DNA of 64,000 nucleotides from Anaerohalosphaeraceae bacterium (GCA_037479115.1 JBBFLK010000007.1:1-64000), one strand, 5' to 3'; positions 43,559 to 52,440 are shown, counted from the first letter of the stretch. Program-made: numbers and translations. The notes: generated by a model not told the origin, from the letters alone.

Positions 43559-44500
43559 ATGGACAAGAAGAAAATCGCATTTCTGTTCCCCGGTCAGGGA
43601 GCTCAGACACTCGGAATGGGCACGGATCTTCCGGCACGATGGCCTTCCGCCGCACGTCTTTTTGAAAAGGCGTCCCGGATTCTGGGCTATGACGTCCAGC
43701 AGTTGTGTGCCGAAGGTCCGGAGGAAAAACTGAATTCAACGGTGTATTCCCAGCCGGCGATTTTTGTTGTCTCCGCCGCCCTTCTGGAGATTTTGCGGCA
43801 GGAACGGCCTGATTTAAATCCGGATGTGACGGCCGGGTTGAGCATGGGAGAATATACGGCTCTGTATGCGGCCGGCTGGATTGAATTCGAAGAGGCGCTG
43901 CGGCTTGTCCAGAAGCGCGGACAAGCGATGCAGGCGGCGGCGGATGCCTCTTCCGGTTCCATGGTCAGCATTCTCGGTCTGGATGAAGATAAAGTGCGTC
44001 AATTGTGCATGCAGGCCGCTCAGGGACAGGTCCTGGAGCCGGTGAACTTCAACTGTCCGGGGCAGATTGTCATCAGCGGACACAAAGAGGCCTGTGAGCG
44101 GGCCGCCGCACTTGCGGAAGAGTTTGGGGCTGTCAAGGCCGTCCCGCTGGCCGTGGCCGGAGCGTTTCATACGATTTTAATGGAGCCGGCCGCCCGACAG
44201 CTCTCAGAGGCCCTCGAACAAACTGAGATTCGGCCTTCCGACAAAGTAAAGGTGATAGCCAACATTGATGCTTCGTATTATTCCACCCCGCAGTCCGTTC
44301 GACAGGGACTGGTCAAACAGCTTATTGCCCCGATTTTGTGGCAAAACTGTATGGAACGGCTTCTTCGGGAGCAGGTGGAAGAGTTCTATGAAATCGGTCC
44401 GGGACGTGTTCTGACCGGTTTAATGAAACGAATAGACCGAAAAGCCAGGGTTATTACCGTCAATTCGGCGGAGGCATTTGCCGCCCTGCCGAATCCGTAA
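43559..44500 (+). CDS. fabD: Malonyl-CoA:ACP transacylase FabD
   Basis: 313 residues from the ATG at 43559 (AGGGATGA as ribosome site; another ATG lies six bases earlier but is too close to it). FLFPGQGAQTLGMG, the nucleophile elbow GLSMGEYTALYAAG (Leu where His is more common) and His in VAGAFHTILMEPA. Loads malonate on ACP. Followed by fabG 24 bases on. Confidence 0.94.
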   Translation: MDKKKIAFLFPGQGAQTLGMGTDLPARWPSAARLFEKASRILGYDVQQLCAEGPEEKLNSTVYSQPAIFVVSAALLEILRQERPDLNPDVTAGLSMGEYTALYAAGWIEFEEALRLVQKRGQAMQAAADASSGSMVSILGLDEDKVRQLCMQAAQGQVLEPVNFNCPGQIVISGHKEACERAAALAEEFGAVKAVPLAVAGAFHTILMEPAARQLSEALEQTEIRPSDKVKVIANIDASYYSTPQSVRQGLVKQLIAPILWQNCMERLLREQVEEFYEIGPGRVLTGLMKRIDRKARVITVNSAEAFAALPNP

Positions 44501-44524
44501 GAAGTTTGTACTTGGGAGATGAAA

Positions 44525-45262
44525 ATGGCAGAACAGAGATTAGCAGTTGTTACCGGAGCCGCCCGAGGAATCGGAAGAGCCATTGTCCTCGAACTGCTTC
44601 GTCAGGGCCGCAAGGTAGCCGGGCTGGACTTGAATGCCCAGCAGCTCGAGGAACTCAGAAAGGTTGCAGCAGATCATGGATTTTCCGTCATTACCAAGGT
44701 TGTGGATATCACAAAGACGGATTTGCTGACCCAGATTCTCGAGGAACTGGCGGAAGAACACGGCGGCATCGGGATTTTGGTGAACAATGCCGGCATTACG
44801 CGGGATAAATTGATGATTCAGATGGATGATGAAGATTTTGACCGGGTTATATCGGTAAATCTTCGTGCCGCTTTTACGGCTACCCGGGTTGCCGCCCGGT
44901 CGATGGTGCGAAACAAATTCGGCCGGATTATCAGCATCAGTTCGGTGGCCGGTGTAATGGGACAGGCCGGTTCAGCCAACTATGCGGCCAGCAAGGCAGG
45001 ACTCATTGGGATGACCAAGTCGGTGGCCCGTGAGCTGGGAAAGAAAAATATAACAGCCAACTGTATCGCTCCGGGGTTTATTATGACGGATATGACCCAG
45101 GGGCTTCCGGATGCCGTCAAGGAAGGAGCGATGGCGGTTATTCCTCTCAAACGCTTCGGAACTCCGGAGGATGTGGCCCGTGCGGTGGCCTTTTTGGCCT
45201 CCGATGAGGCCGGCTATATTACCGGTCAGGTTCTCTGTGTAGACGGCGGTATGGCAATGTAA
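44525..45262 (+). CDS. fabG: 3-oxoacyl-ACP reductase FabG
   Basis: 245 residues from the ATG at 44525; GGGAG is six bases upstream, while the ATG at 44519 abuts it. SDR fold with TGAARGIGRAI at 10-20, NNAGITRDKLM, and the active-site Ser-Tyr-Lys in SISSVAGVMGQAG and NYAASKAG. NADPH-dependent reduction step in fatty-acid elongation. Confidence 0.95.
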   Translation: MAEQRLAVVTGAARGIGRAIVLELLRQGRKVAGLDLNAQQLEELRKVAADHGFSVITKVVDITKTDLLTQILEELAEEHGGIGILVNNAGITRDKLMIQMDDEDFDRVISVNLRAAFTATRVAARSMVRNKFGRIISISSVAGVMGQAGSANYAASKAGLIGMTKSVARELGKKNITANCIAPGFIMTDMTQGLPDAVKEGAMAVIPLKRFGTPEDVARAVAFLASDEAGYITGQVLCVDGGMAM

Positions 45263-45282
45263 GAAAATTGCCTAAAAAAGGA

Positions 45283-45311
45283 TTGAAAAGGGATTTTGGT
45301 CTGGTTATATT
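45283..45311 (+). promoter_or_regulatory. Internal sigma-70 promoter ahead of acpP
   Basis: TTGAAA (45283-45288), 17-base spacer, TATATT (45306-45311). Just past the likely start site is a short hairpin ACCCG-N6-CGGGT (45322-45337). This gives acpP and fabF a second promoter, matching the usual need for abundant ACP. Confidence 0.7.
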
Positions 45312-45394
45312 ACCGCCGAAAACCCGGAAATTCGGGTATAAACGGATTGGAAAAACACAGAAAGGATATTATTAACAGGTAAGGAGTTTAACCA

Positions 45395-45688
45395 GTGGGT
45401 GCGGATATTGATGTTCAGGCAATTGAAGCAAAGGTCATTGAAATCGTCAGCGAACAAATGGGTGTGGACAAGTCCGAAATCACCCGCGAGACGTCTTTTA
45501 TCAATGATTTGAATGCTGATTCGCTGGATACCGTGGAATTGGTGATGGAGTTCGAGGATGAGTTCGATATGAGCATCCCGGACGAGGAAGCCGAAAAGAT
45601 TCAGACCGTCGGTGCGGCAATCGATTATATTATCGATATTATGAAGAAAAAGGGCACAGAGGGCGCCGCAAAGAAGGACCAGGAGTAA
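45395..45688 (+). CDS. acpP: Acyl carrier protein
   Basis: 97 residues starting at GTG with AAGGAG upstream. The phosphopantetheine site is Ser43 in [13 protein letters not shown]. Acidic helices II and III are complete. The C-terminus carries an extra Lys/Glu-rich tail of about 15 residues past the usual end. Lies 11 bases before fabF. Confidence 0.96.
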   Translation: MGADIDVQAIEAKVIEIVSEQMGVDKSEITRETSFINDLNADSLDTVELVMEFEDEFDMSIPDEEAEKIQTVGAAIDYIIDIMKKKGTEGAAKKDQE

Positions 45689-45699
45689 GCGGCACACCC

Positions 45700-46947
45700 A
45701 TGAAGTTTCAGCGACGTGTTGTTATAACAGGACTTGGGTGTGTAACGGCGTTGGCGGAGTCGGCTGACGGGCTTTATGAAGCCCTCTGTCGGGGTGAAAG
45801 CGGGATTTCCACCATTGAGTCATTTGATACGTCGGAGTTCCCTGTTCATTTCGGCGGCGAAATCAAGAAGTTTGACATCGACAATTATGTGCCGTCTCGG
45901 GAAGGCCGACGAATGGACCGTTTTACCCAAATGGCCCTTGCGTCTGCTATCCAGGCAGTCAACGACAGCGGTCTTGACTTTGAAAAGGAAGACAAAGAGC
46001 GGGTCGGCGTCATCATCGGCACCGGTATCGGCGGGATTAAGGAGATTGAAGAGCAGTATCTTCGTCTTCTCCAGAAAGGGCCTCGAAAGGTATCCCCCTT
46101 CTGCGTGCCTAAATTGATGGGCAATGCCGCCAGCGGGTGTGTTTCGATTCAGTATGGGCTCAAAGGCCCGAATATGTGTGTGGTGACGGCGTGTGCGTCG
46201 GCTGCTCATGCCGTAGGCGAGGCATTTTACAATATTTTGTGCGGCCGAAGCGAAATTGTCATCACCGGCGGCTCGGAAGCTGCTTTAACTCCCGTTGGGT
46301 TAGCTTCCTTCTGCGCATTAAAGTCGCTGAGCACCCGAAATGATGACCCGCAGCACGCCTCTCGCCCGTTCGATGTGTCTCGAGATGGTTTTGTTCTGGC
46401 CGAAGGTGCGGCGGTCCTGATTCTGGAAGAATACGAGCATGCCCGAAAACGAGGAGCGAAGATTTATGCGGAAATGCTCGGCTATGGAGCGACTGGGGAC
46501 GGCTATCACATCACCGCCCCGCTCGAAGATGGTTCCGGAGCAGCCAAAGCAATGAGATTAGCCCTCGAACAGGCCCAGCTGAATCCAGACCAGATTGACT
46601 ATATTAACGCGCATGGAACCAGTACCGAGCTGAATGATGCGGCGGAATCTCTGGCCATTCGGACGGTCTTTGGGGAACATGCATACAAGCTGTCGGTCAA
46701 TTCGACCAAAAGCTGTCTGGGGCATTCGCTTGGCGCCAGCGGAGCAATCGAGCTTCTGGTTTGTGCCAAGACTATTGAAAAAGGGATTATCCATCCCACG
46801 ATTAATCTCGAAACGGTAGCTCCGGAATGCGACCCGAAGATGGATTTTGTTCCGAAGAAGGCCAAAGAAAGAAATGTTCGATACGCCTTGAGCAATTCTC
46901 TCGGTTTCGGAGGCCATAACTGCAGTTTAATCATCGGAAAAGTGTAG
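45700..46947 (+). CDS. fabF: 3-oxoacyl-ACP synthase II FabF
   Basis: 415 residues. Catalytic Cys165 in VVTACASAAHAVGEAF, His in NAHGTSTELND and His in KSCLGHSLGASGAIE; C-terminal NSLGFGGHNCSLII. Elongating condensing enzyme. Last gene of the fab operon, followed by a strong terminator. Confidence 0.96.
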   Translation: MKFQRRVVITGLGCVTALAESADGLYEALCRGESGISTIESFDTSEFPVHFGGEIKKFDIDNYVPSREGRRMDRFTQMALASAIQAVNDSGLDFEKEDKERVGVIIGTGIGGIKEIEEQYLRLLQKGPRKVSPFCVPKLMGNAASGCVSIQYGLKGPNMCVVTACASAAHAVGEAFYNILCGRSEIVITGGSEAALTPVGLASFCALKSLSTRNDDPQHASRPFDVSRDGFVLAEGAAVLILEEYEHARKRGAKIYAEMLGYGATGDGYHITAPLEDGSGAAKAMRLALEQAQLNPDQIDYINAHGTSTELNDAAESLAIRTVFGEHAYKLSVNSTKSCLGHSLGASGAIELLVCAKTIEKGIIHPTINLETVAPECDPKMDFVPKKAKERNVRYALSNSLGFGGHNCSLIIGKV

Positions 46948-46976
46948 TTTTTCCGGTTTCATTTGGAGATTTTTAC

Positions 46977-47009
46977 ACCCCGGGGCTTTGCACCCGGGGT
47001 TATTTTTTG
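46977..47009 (+). terminator. Terminator of the fab operon
   Basis: ACCCCGGG (46977-46984) pairs with CCCGGGGT (46993-47000) around an 8-base loop, followed by TATTTTTT. It lies 30 bases after the fabF stop codon. Confidence 0.85.
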
Positions 47010-47054
47010 AGAAATGCAGGCAACAAAATCTGTCGGTCGGAGTTTTTAAAAGAA

Positions 47055-48035
47055 ATGACATTCATTGCGGATTTAGCAGGACTGATTATCGGAATCGGGC
47101 TGCTTCTGAAAGGGGCTGACTGGCTGGTAGAGGGTTCAGCATCTCTGGCCCGACGTCTCGGTCTGAGCCCGCTTATCATCGGTCTGACCATTGTTGCGAT
47201 GGGCACTTCCGCTCCGGAGACGGCCGCCAGCATTGCCGCTGCGCTGGTGGGTTCGGGAGACATTGCGGTCGGCAATGTTTACGGCTCAAATATCGCAAAT
47301 CTGGCTTTAATCGGCGGGCTTTGTGCCCTCATCCGGCCGATTCAGGTTCAGCCGATCTCTCTGCGAAGGGATATGCCGTTTTTGATCGGCACAGCATTGC
47401 TGCTTTGGCCGTTCCTGAAAAACGGAACCGTAAGCCGCCTTGCTGCTTTTGTGCTGATTTTGGTTTTCTCAGGGCTTATGGCGTTTATGGTTGCCAGTGA
47501 AAAAAAGCGGTTTTCCTCCGTTGAAGACCTCTCGCCGGAAGAAAAGCTTTACCTGCAGAAAGCCCCGAAACCTATTGGTTTGAGTCTGCTGCTGATTCTT
47601 TTGGGGTTGCCGGCACTGGCTTTCGGTGCAAAATTGACAATTTGGGGTGCTTCTTCGTTTGGCCGGCAAGCGGGATTGTCTGAAGCCGTCATCGGCCTGA
47701 CGATTGTAGCGGTGGGTACCTCCCTGCCGGAACTGATTACTTCTTTGGTGGCGTCTTTTAAGAAACAGGACGACTTGTCTATCGGGAATTTGGTCGGCTC
47801 CAACATTTTTAACACGCTGTTTGTCATCGGTACAGCCGGATTGGCCCGTCCTTTTGCTGTCAGCCCTCGGCTTCTGGGGGCGGACTATTGGATTATGGTT
47901 GCCGTAAGCATCCTGTTTGCCTGTTTTGCCTTTGCAAGGGATAAAATCAGCCGTATGGCAGGGTTTTTTCTGCTGGCTGTTTACGCAGCCTATCTGTTTT
48001 ATCTTCTTTCTTCAAACCGCATCGAATCGCTGTAG
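47055..48035 (+). CDS. Ca2+/Na+ antiporter (CaCA family, YrbG-like)
   Basis: 326 residues from the ATG at 47055, about ten membrane helices. Two alpha-repeats with the ion-binding motifs GTSAPETAASIAA and GTSLPELITSLVA, and the paired GNVYGSNIANL and GNLVGSNIFNTL. Exchanges Ca2+ for Na+ or H+. Its 3' end overlaps the convergent ASKHA gene by 37 bases. Confidence 0.9.
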   Translation: MTFIADLAGLIIGIGLLLKGADWLVEGSASLARRLGLSPLIIGLTIVAMGTSAPETAASIAAALVGSGDIAVGNVYGSNIANLALIGGLCALIRPIQVQPISLRRDMPFLIGTALLLWPFLKNGTVSRLAAFVLILVFSGLMAFMVASEKKRFSSVEDLSPEEKLYLQKAPKPIGLSLLLILLGLPALAFGAKLTIWGASSFGRQAGLSEAVIGLTIVAVGTSLPELITSLVASFKKQDDLSIGNLVGSNIFNTLFVIGTAGLARPFAVSPRLLGADYWIMVAVSILFACFAFARDKISRMAGFFLLAVYAAYLFYLLSSNRIESL

Positions 48036-49777
48036 ATGTCCTGGAAGTCGGGCCGGCGGGCCAGTTCGACATATTCAATCTTCCGGGCCAGCCGGGAAGC
48101 TCGCTGCCTGCATTGGCGGTTGAGCAAAATCATCTGGGCTCCGGCACCCGCCGCATTCCCGATAAACTGTATCTTGTCAGGGGCAATGGAAGGCAGAAGT
48201 CCGATTCGGATTGCACTGGTTTTTTGGATATAATTTCCGAAAGCTCCCGCCAGAAAGAGAGTCTGTATCTCTTCTAATTCGATATCCATCGTTCGGAGCA
48301 GAACGGAAATCCCTGCGAAGATAGCGGCCTTGGCCAGCTGGAGCTCGCGGATATCTTTCTGTGTCAGCAGCACAGCCGGCTGGCGGGTTCCGTTTTTCCA
48401 GGCCAGCACAAAGGCCGGCTGATTTTCGAACTGTGTGAGCCGTTCAAAGAGAGCCGGCGTCAGGTTATCCCGAAGTTTTGAAATAGGTGCGAACGCTCCG
48501 CAGGGTTCGAGGATACCCGCCTGAAGCAGCACAGCCGCCGCATCAATCAAACCGCTTCCGCAGATGGTTTGGGGTTCATCTAGACCGATGACATCCAGAA
48601 CGATGTCCCCTTCCGAAAGAAGAACGCGCTGAATCGCTCCATTTTCGGCTCGGCTTCCATACAAAATACGTGCCCCTTCGAGAGCCGGCCCTGCAGCACA
48701 GCTGGCTGCCAGAAGCCGGTCTTTGCTGCCGAGGACGATTTCACCGTTGGTGCCGATGTCTACAAGCAGGGAAATCGAGTCGAGTCTATCCATCCCGGCC
48801 GCCAGGGCAGCGGCAACCGTATCCGAGCCGACAAATCCGGCAATATTTTCCACCGTGTAGAGTCGCCCGGCCGGATGGATGTGAAGCCCCGCTTTGGCAG
48901 CCGGCTGGTCGCAGGAAGAAAGGGAGTATGGGCGATACGGAGATTTTCCGAGTGATTCCACCGGATATCCCAGAAGCAGATGATTCATCGTGGTGTTGCC
49001 GACTGCGGTGATTTCGTAAATAGTTTCGGGCGAAATCTGCTGCTTTCGGCACAGGCAGACAATCATTTCATTGAGTCTTTCTTTCAGACATCTTCCGAGC
49101 CGCTGAAGCCCTTCCGGAGTCTGCGCGTAAACAATCCGGCTAATGACATCGTCCCCGTACTGAATCTGGGGATTGGCGGCCGAAAGAGTTTGAAGGATTT
49201 GTCCGTTTTTCAGGTCGATTAAATACAAAACGACTGTCGTGGTGCCGATATCAGCTGCCGCTCCGTAAAAACACGCTGTAGTATCGCCAGGCTCCAAACA
49301 AAGCAGACAGCGGTGTTCTTCTTCCACTGTCAGAACCGCCGTTGCACCGTTTGGAAAGGCGGCCCAACTGTCCGGAAGGGAAGCATCCGGATGGATAACC
49401 ACCGGCGAATGGAAAAAGGAGACCAGTTGCTCAAGAAATCGGCTTGCTGACGCGGGAATTTCGGGAAAAAAATGTTTTTGGATACGAGAGTCCGCGGTCG
49501 TTTTGCCCTCAATACCCCGTTCGAGAATCTGGCTTATTCCTCCCCTGCTTTCCGGCGGTATTCGAACGGTTAAATCCTCATAAACCTTGTATTGACAAGC
49601 CAATACCTCACTTCCGGACGGTTCAAGAATCACCCGGCATTTCCGGCAGACCCCTGCCCCATGACAGGGAGCATACAGAGCAAGTCCCGCCTGGCTGGAG
49701 GCCTCTAAAAGAGTGGCACCCGGATGAACCCTGACGGTTTGCCTGTCGGGCAGAAATGTAATCGTACAGGATTTCAC
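47999..49777 (-). CDS. Ferredoxin-fused ASKHA ATPase, reductive activator of corrinoid proteins (RACE/DUF4445)
   Basis: 592 residues. N-terminal [2Fe-2S] ferredoxin domain (about 1-80) with cysteines in LYAPCHGAGVCRKCRVIL and VLACQYK, then the linker domain and the ASKHA-type region (about 175-530) with AADIGTTTVVLYLIDL, SLLVDIGTNGEIVLG and LFLAGAFGNYI. Such proteins use ATP and an electron to rescue Co(II) corrinoids in methyltransferase systems. No corrinoid protein or methyltransferase is coded nearby, so the partner is unknown. Confidence 0.88.
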   Translation of the reverse strand: MKSCTITFLPDRQTVRVHPGATLLEASSQAGLALYAPCHGAGVCRKCRVILEPSGSEVLACQYKVYEDLTVRIPPESRGGISQILERGIEGKTTADSRIQKHFFPEIPASASRFLEQLVSFFHSPVVIHPDASLPDSWAAFPNGATAVLTVEEEHRCLLCLEPGDTTACFYGAAADIGTTTVVLYLIDLKNGQILQTLSAANPQIQYGDDVISRIVYAQTPEGLQRLGRCLKERLNEMIVCLCRKQQISPETIYEITAVGNTTMNHLLLGYPVESLGKSPYRPYSLSSCDQPAAKAGLHIHPAGRLYTVENIAGFVGSDTVAAALAAGMDRLDSISLLVDIGTNGEIVLGSKDRLLAASCAAGPALEGARILYGSRAENGAIQRVLLSEGDIVLDVIGLDEPQTICGSGLIDAAAVLLQAGILEPCGAFAPISKLRDNLTPALFERLTQFENQPAFVLAWKNGTRQPAVLLTQKDIRELQLAKAAIFAGISVLLRTMDIELEEIQTLFLAGAFGNYIQKTSAIRIGLLPSIAPDKIQFIGNAAGAGAQMILLNRQCRQRASRLARKIEYVELARRPDFQDIYSDSMRFEERR

Positions 49778-49867
49778 CGGTTTGCCCCTTTAAAAAAAGA
49801 AAGCGAAATGAACCGTTCGCATCGATTCGATTCCGCATCTTTCCGCCCTCGAAATTTCTCAGGCGGT

Positions 49868-49900
49868 AAAAAAACGCCGGCTCAGCTGATTTTGTGCCGG
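49868..49900 (-). terminator. Terminator overlapping the end of the small basic ribosomal-type gene
   Basis: On the minus strand CCGGC and GCCGG pair around a 14-base loop that spans the TGA stop codon, followed by seven T (49874-49868). The stem is short but the T run is clean. Confidence 0.55.
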
Positions 49901-49962
49901 ATTTTCCAGCGCATATGACGTTTTTTGCTGCCAATCTTGCGTCTTCGTCTCGGTTTTCCCAT
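49882..49962 (-). CDS. 26-residue Arg/Lys-rich protein, AURKAIP1/COX24-domain (bS22/mS38-like) type
   Basis: A very short gene, ATG at 49962 with CAGGAG seven bases upstream, stop TGA at 49884-49882. It starts MGKPRRRRKIGSKKRHMRWK and ends IRHKIS; over half of the residues are Lys, Arg or His. The order of basic residues fits the AURKAIP1/COX24 domain proteins, the bacterial relatives of mitochondrial mS38, which sit in the small ribosomal subunit near helix 44. It has its own ribosome site and terminator. Too short for most gene callers. Family assignment is from remembered consensus. Confidence 0.65.
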   Translation of the reverse strand: MGKPRRRRKIGSKKRHMRWKIRHKIS

Positions 49963-50061
49963 TCGGTTCTCCTGCTAAAAAAGTCATTTTCTTGTCGGGG
50001 GTATAGTAAGGTGGTATGATGAAAAAATCAAGAGAATGTTCTTTTTTTGGAGGATTCAAAA

Positions 50062-50361
50062 ATGATTCAATGCAAAGATTGTGAAATGTTCGAAATGGAC
50101 CCGTCCGGGAACCGGAGATTTCGTTGCGACCCATTTCTAAATATAAAAGAGCCGGAATGTCTTCAGAAAATGCAAATCCTCCGACTGGATATTTTGATAT
50201 CGATTTATCGGGGGATGTCGGCCTGGCAGGAAAAAATGGGGCCTCTTCAGGATAAACTCATCCGGTATTTCAAACGGGAAATTGAGGATCTGGATGAGTC
50301 CGAAAACTGGAAAATCGGCCCGGACGAGGAAGATGACGATTCGGAAGAGCCGCTATTTTGA
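50062..50361 (+). CDS. Unknown Cys-containing acidic protein
   Basis: 99 residues from the ATG at 50062, with a strong ribosome site GGAGGA. The first 40 residues carry four Cys (CKDC, then FRCDPF and PECLQ), a possible zinc or iron site; then a helix (ILRLDILISIYRGMSAWQEKMG) and an acidic tail rich in Asp/Glu. Family not recognised. It is divergent from the 26-residue ribosomal-type gene and shares the short intergenic region with it. Confidence 0.65.
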   Translation: MIQCKDCEMFEMDPSGNRRFRCDPFLNIKEPECLQKMQILRLDILISIYRGMSAWQEKMGPLQDKLIRYFKREIEDLDESENWKIGPDEEDDDSEEPLF

Positions 50362-50485
50362 TTTCCTCATCAATACTGGATATAACGCATCCGATTATAT
50401 TTCAGAGATTGCACCCCTTCTTTAAAACAGGGCAATAGAAGGCAAATTTGAAACGTCTAACCAATTAGAAAAATGGCAAGTTAGG

Positions 50486-51046
50486 ATGAGTGAGCAGCCG
50501 GACATTGCAGAACTTCTTGAGGAATGCAGACGCGGAAATCCGGACGCACTGGGCCGGCTGGTGGATATGTACTCAGCCCGCTGCTATGGATACTTTTACC
50601 GTCTGACCGGCAACCGGGACGCCAGTGAAGAACTGCTCAGCGAGCTGTATATCCGGCTGATTGAGAAAATCAGGACGTTTGAAGGCGGCTCTTTTGAAAA
50701 ATGGCTGTTTACCATCGCATCAAACCTGTTCCGGGACCGTTTGAGAAAACAGTATCGTCAAAAACGGCTTCTGGAGGAGCAGCAGCGTTTGGCCGAAATA
50801 GAATCCGAACCGCCTCGTGAACTCGACGGGGCCTTATCGGACCGTCTGCAGCAGGGATTAAACCGGCTGGATGCGGAAACAGCGGAATTGATAGTCTTGC
50901 GTTTTTACGGCGATTTGAGCTTCAAAGAATTGGCCGAAATGAGAGCAGAGCCCATCGGCACAACCCTTTCGAAAGTGCACAGAGGGCTCAAGAAACTGAA
51001 AGAATGGATGGAACAATCCAATGAAAGAAAACAGACATCAGCTTGA
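50486..51046 (+). CDS. ECF-type RNA polymerase sigma factor
   Basis: 186 residues. Sigma region 2 (about 20-90, MYSARCYGYFYRLTGNRDASEELLSELYIRL, FEKWLFTIASNLFRDRLRK) and region 4 (about 125-178, DAETAELIVLRFYGDLSFKELAEMRAEPIGTTLSKVHRGLKKL). Overlaps the next gene by 26 bases, typical of sigma/anti-sigma pairs. Stimulus unknown; the operon ends with an exported coiled-coil protein. Confidence 0.87.
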   Translation: MSEQPDIAELLEECRRGNPDALGRLVDMYSARCYGYFYRLTGNRDASEELLSELYIRLIEKIRTFEGGSFEKWLFTIASNLFRDRLRKQYRQKRLLEEQQRLAEIESEPPRELDGALSDRLQQGLNRLDAETAELIVLRFYGDLSFKELAEMRAEPIGTTLSKVHRGLKKLKEWMEQSNERKQTSA

Positions 51047-51521
51047 AACCCTCCTCCGGTGTTTTTATGAGGAGGCGCAGGCCGCTCAGTTTGCCGAAGA
51101 AATTGAGGCATGTGAAAAGCTGCTGGCGGACGATTCTCCCCTGCCTCGTCCGGAAGTCCTGACAGCCATCAAGCAGGCCCTCCGTCAGCGCTCGGCCGTC
51201 TTGGCACGCAGAAGACATTTCTATCGACAGGTGCTTACGGCGGCTGCAGCCTGTCTGGCGGCAGGGGTTGGTTTGTTGTGGACCCTTCATCGGCCGTCCC
51301 CCGAGGCCGTTTCCGTTCCAACGGCGGCTCTCACGAGCAGTATGGTTCAGGACTTCTTTACCGATGAGACGGTTTCAGAGATATCCTCCAAACTGGATGA
51401 TATTACCGAGCAGCTTCATGCGGATTCGTCGTCCAACAGGACCGATTCCTGGGAGGCGGAAATCAACCGCGAAATTGAAGAAATGGTGCTGATCGCACAG
51501 GCAGATTTCTGGAAAGGATAA
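51021..51521 (+). CDS. Probable membrane-bound anti-sigma factor
   Basis: 166 residues: a cytoplasmic N-terminal half (about 1-65), a membrane helix (about 69-88, VLTAAAACLAAGVGLLWTLH) and a periplasmic tail. No zinc-type HxxxCxxC anti-sigma motif is present, so the call rests on the overlap with the sigma gene and the topology. The periplasmic part is acidic and helical at its end. Confidence 0.6.
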   Translation: MKENRHQLETLLRCFYEEAQAAQFAEEIEACEKLLADDSPLPRPEVLTAIKQALRQRSAVLARRRHFYRQVLTAAAACLAAGVGLLWTLHRPSPEAVSVPTAALTSSMVQDFFTDETVSEISSKLDDITEQLHADSSSNRTDSWEAEINREIEEMVLIAQADFWKG

Positions 51522-51525
51522 GCCC

Positions 51526-52440
51526 ATGATGTTTCCATCCTGGATGCAGAAACGGGTCTGGTTTTTAGTGTCAATAGTATGGCTGCTGATGGGCAGCTGG
51601 ACGGCTTTAAACGCTCAGGAAAGCGCGTCTGATATATGGACGGAAGACAGCCCTCCCCCGCTGGAGGAGCCGTGGAGCGGCCGTCGGCTGGAGAGTTTCC
51701 TGGCCCGTTTGGAACAGGAGGATCCGAATCGTGCCGCTGAACTGCGTTCGCTTCGGCAGAGCAATCCGGAGAAATTTCAGGAAATTATCCGTGCCGAGCT
51801 GGAGCGTTTTCTGCGTTCCGGCGACCGTCCTCGCTCGCCGGAGCCGATGGCAGGCCCGCAAGGCCCGATGGGGCCGGGGCCGGGTCGGGGGCCTGAAGGG
51901 GCTGGTCCCGGCGGTCCGGGAGGCGGTCCCGGGTCCCGATGGCTGGAACACCTCCAGCGGCGGCATGAGGAGTTCATCCAGTGGCTTCAAAAGAATAATC
52001 CGGAACTGGCGGCGGAGCTGGAGCAGATTCGCGAGAAAGACCCCGGCCTTTACTTTACACGGGTCATGGATGCCCGCCGGCGGTATGACCCCATTATGGA
52101 GACGGAAAAAAGGAATCCGGAACTGGCCAAAGTCCTTCTGGAAGACCTGGCGATGCAGAAACAGCGAGATGAGCTGCTCAGGAAACTGCGCGGAACAGAG
52201 GGGGCCGAACGTGAAAAACTTCTGCAGGAGCTCAAGGCCCTTGTCTCGCAGCGGTTTGACCTGATTATTCGCAAAAAAACTCTTCAGTATCAGGAGCTGG
52301 AACAGCGGCTCAAACGGCTGCAGGAGGAAATCGAGAAACGGCGTTCTGAAATCAGCAAACTTCAGGCCGGCAAACAGCAGGCCGTTGAAGAACATGTAAA
52401 AGACCTGACTGCTCAGGCGGAAAAAATGACCTGGGATTAA
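51526..52440 (+). CDS. Exported coiled-coil protein with Gly/Pro-rich hinge in the ECF sigma operon
   Basis: 304 residues. Signal peptide (FLVSIVWLLMGSWTALNA). A helical part (about 45-95, LESFLARLEQEDPNRAAELRSL), a hinge of Gly/Pro repeats (GPQGPMGPGPGRGPEGAGPG region, about 105-140) and a long charged coiled coil (about 145-300) with many Glu/Lys/Arg. No catalytic motif. Lies five bases after the anti-sigma gene; perhaps the periplasmic sensor or target of the system. The coiled coil resembles CpxP/Spy-like stress proteins only in general character. Confidence 0.6.
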   Translation: MMFPSWMQKRVWFLVSIVWLLMGSWTALNAQESASDIWTEDSPPPLEEPWSGRRLESFLARLEQEDPNRAAELRSLRQSNPEKFQEIIRAELERFLRSGDRPRSPEPMAGPQGPMGPGPGRGPEGAGPGGPGGGPGSRWLEHLQRRHEEFIQWLQKNNPELAAELEQIREKDPGLYFTRVMDARRRYDPIMETEKRNPELAKVLLEDLAMQKQRDELLRKLRGTEGAEREKLLQELKALVSQRFDLIIRKKTLQYQELEQRLKRLQEEIEKRRSEISKLQAGKQQAVEEHVKDLTAQAEKMTWD

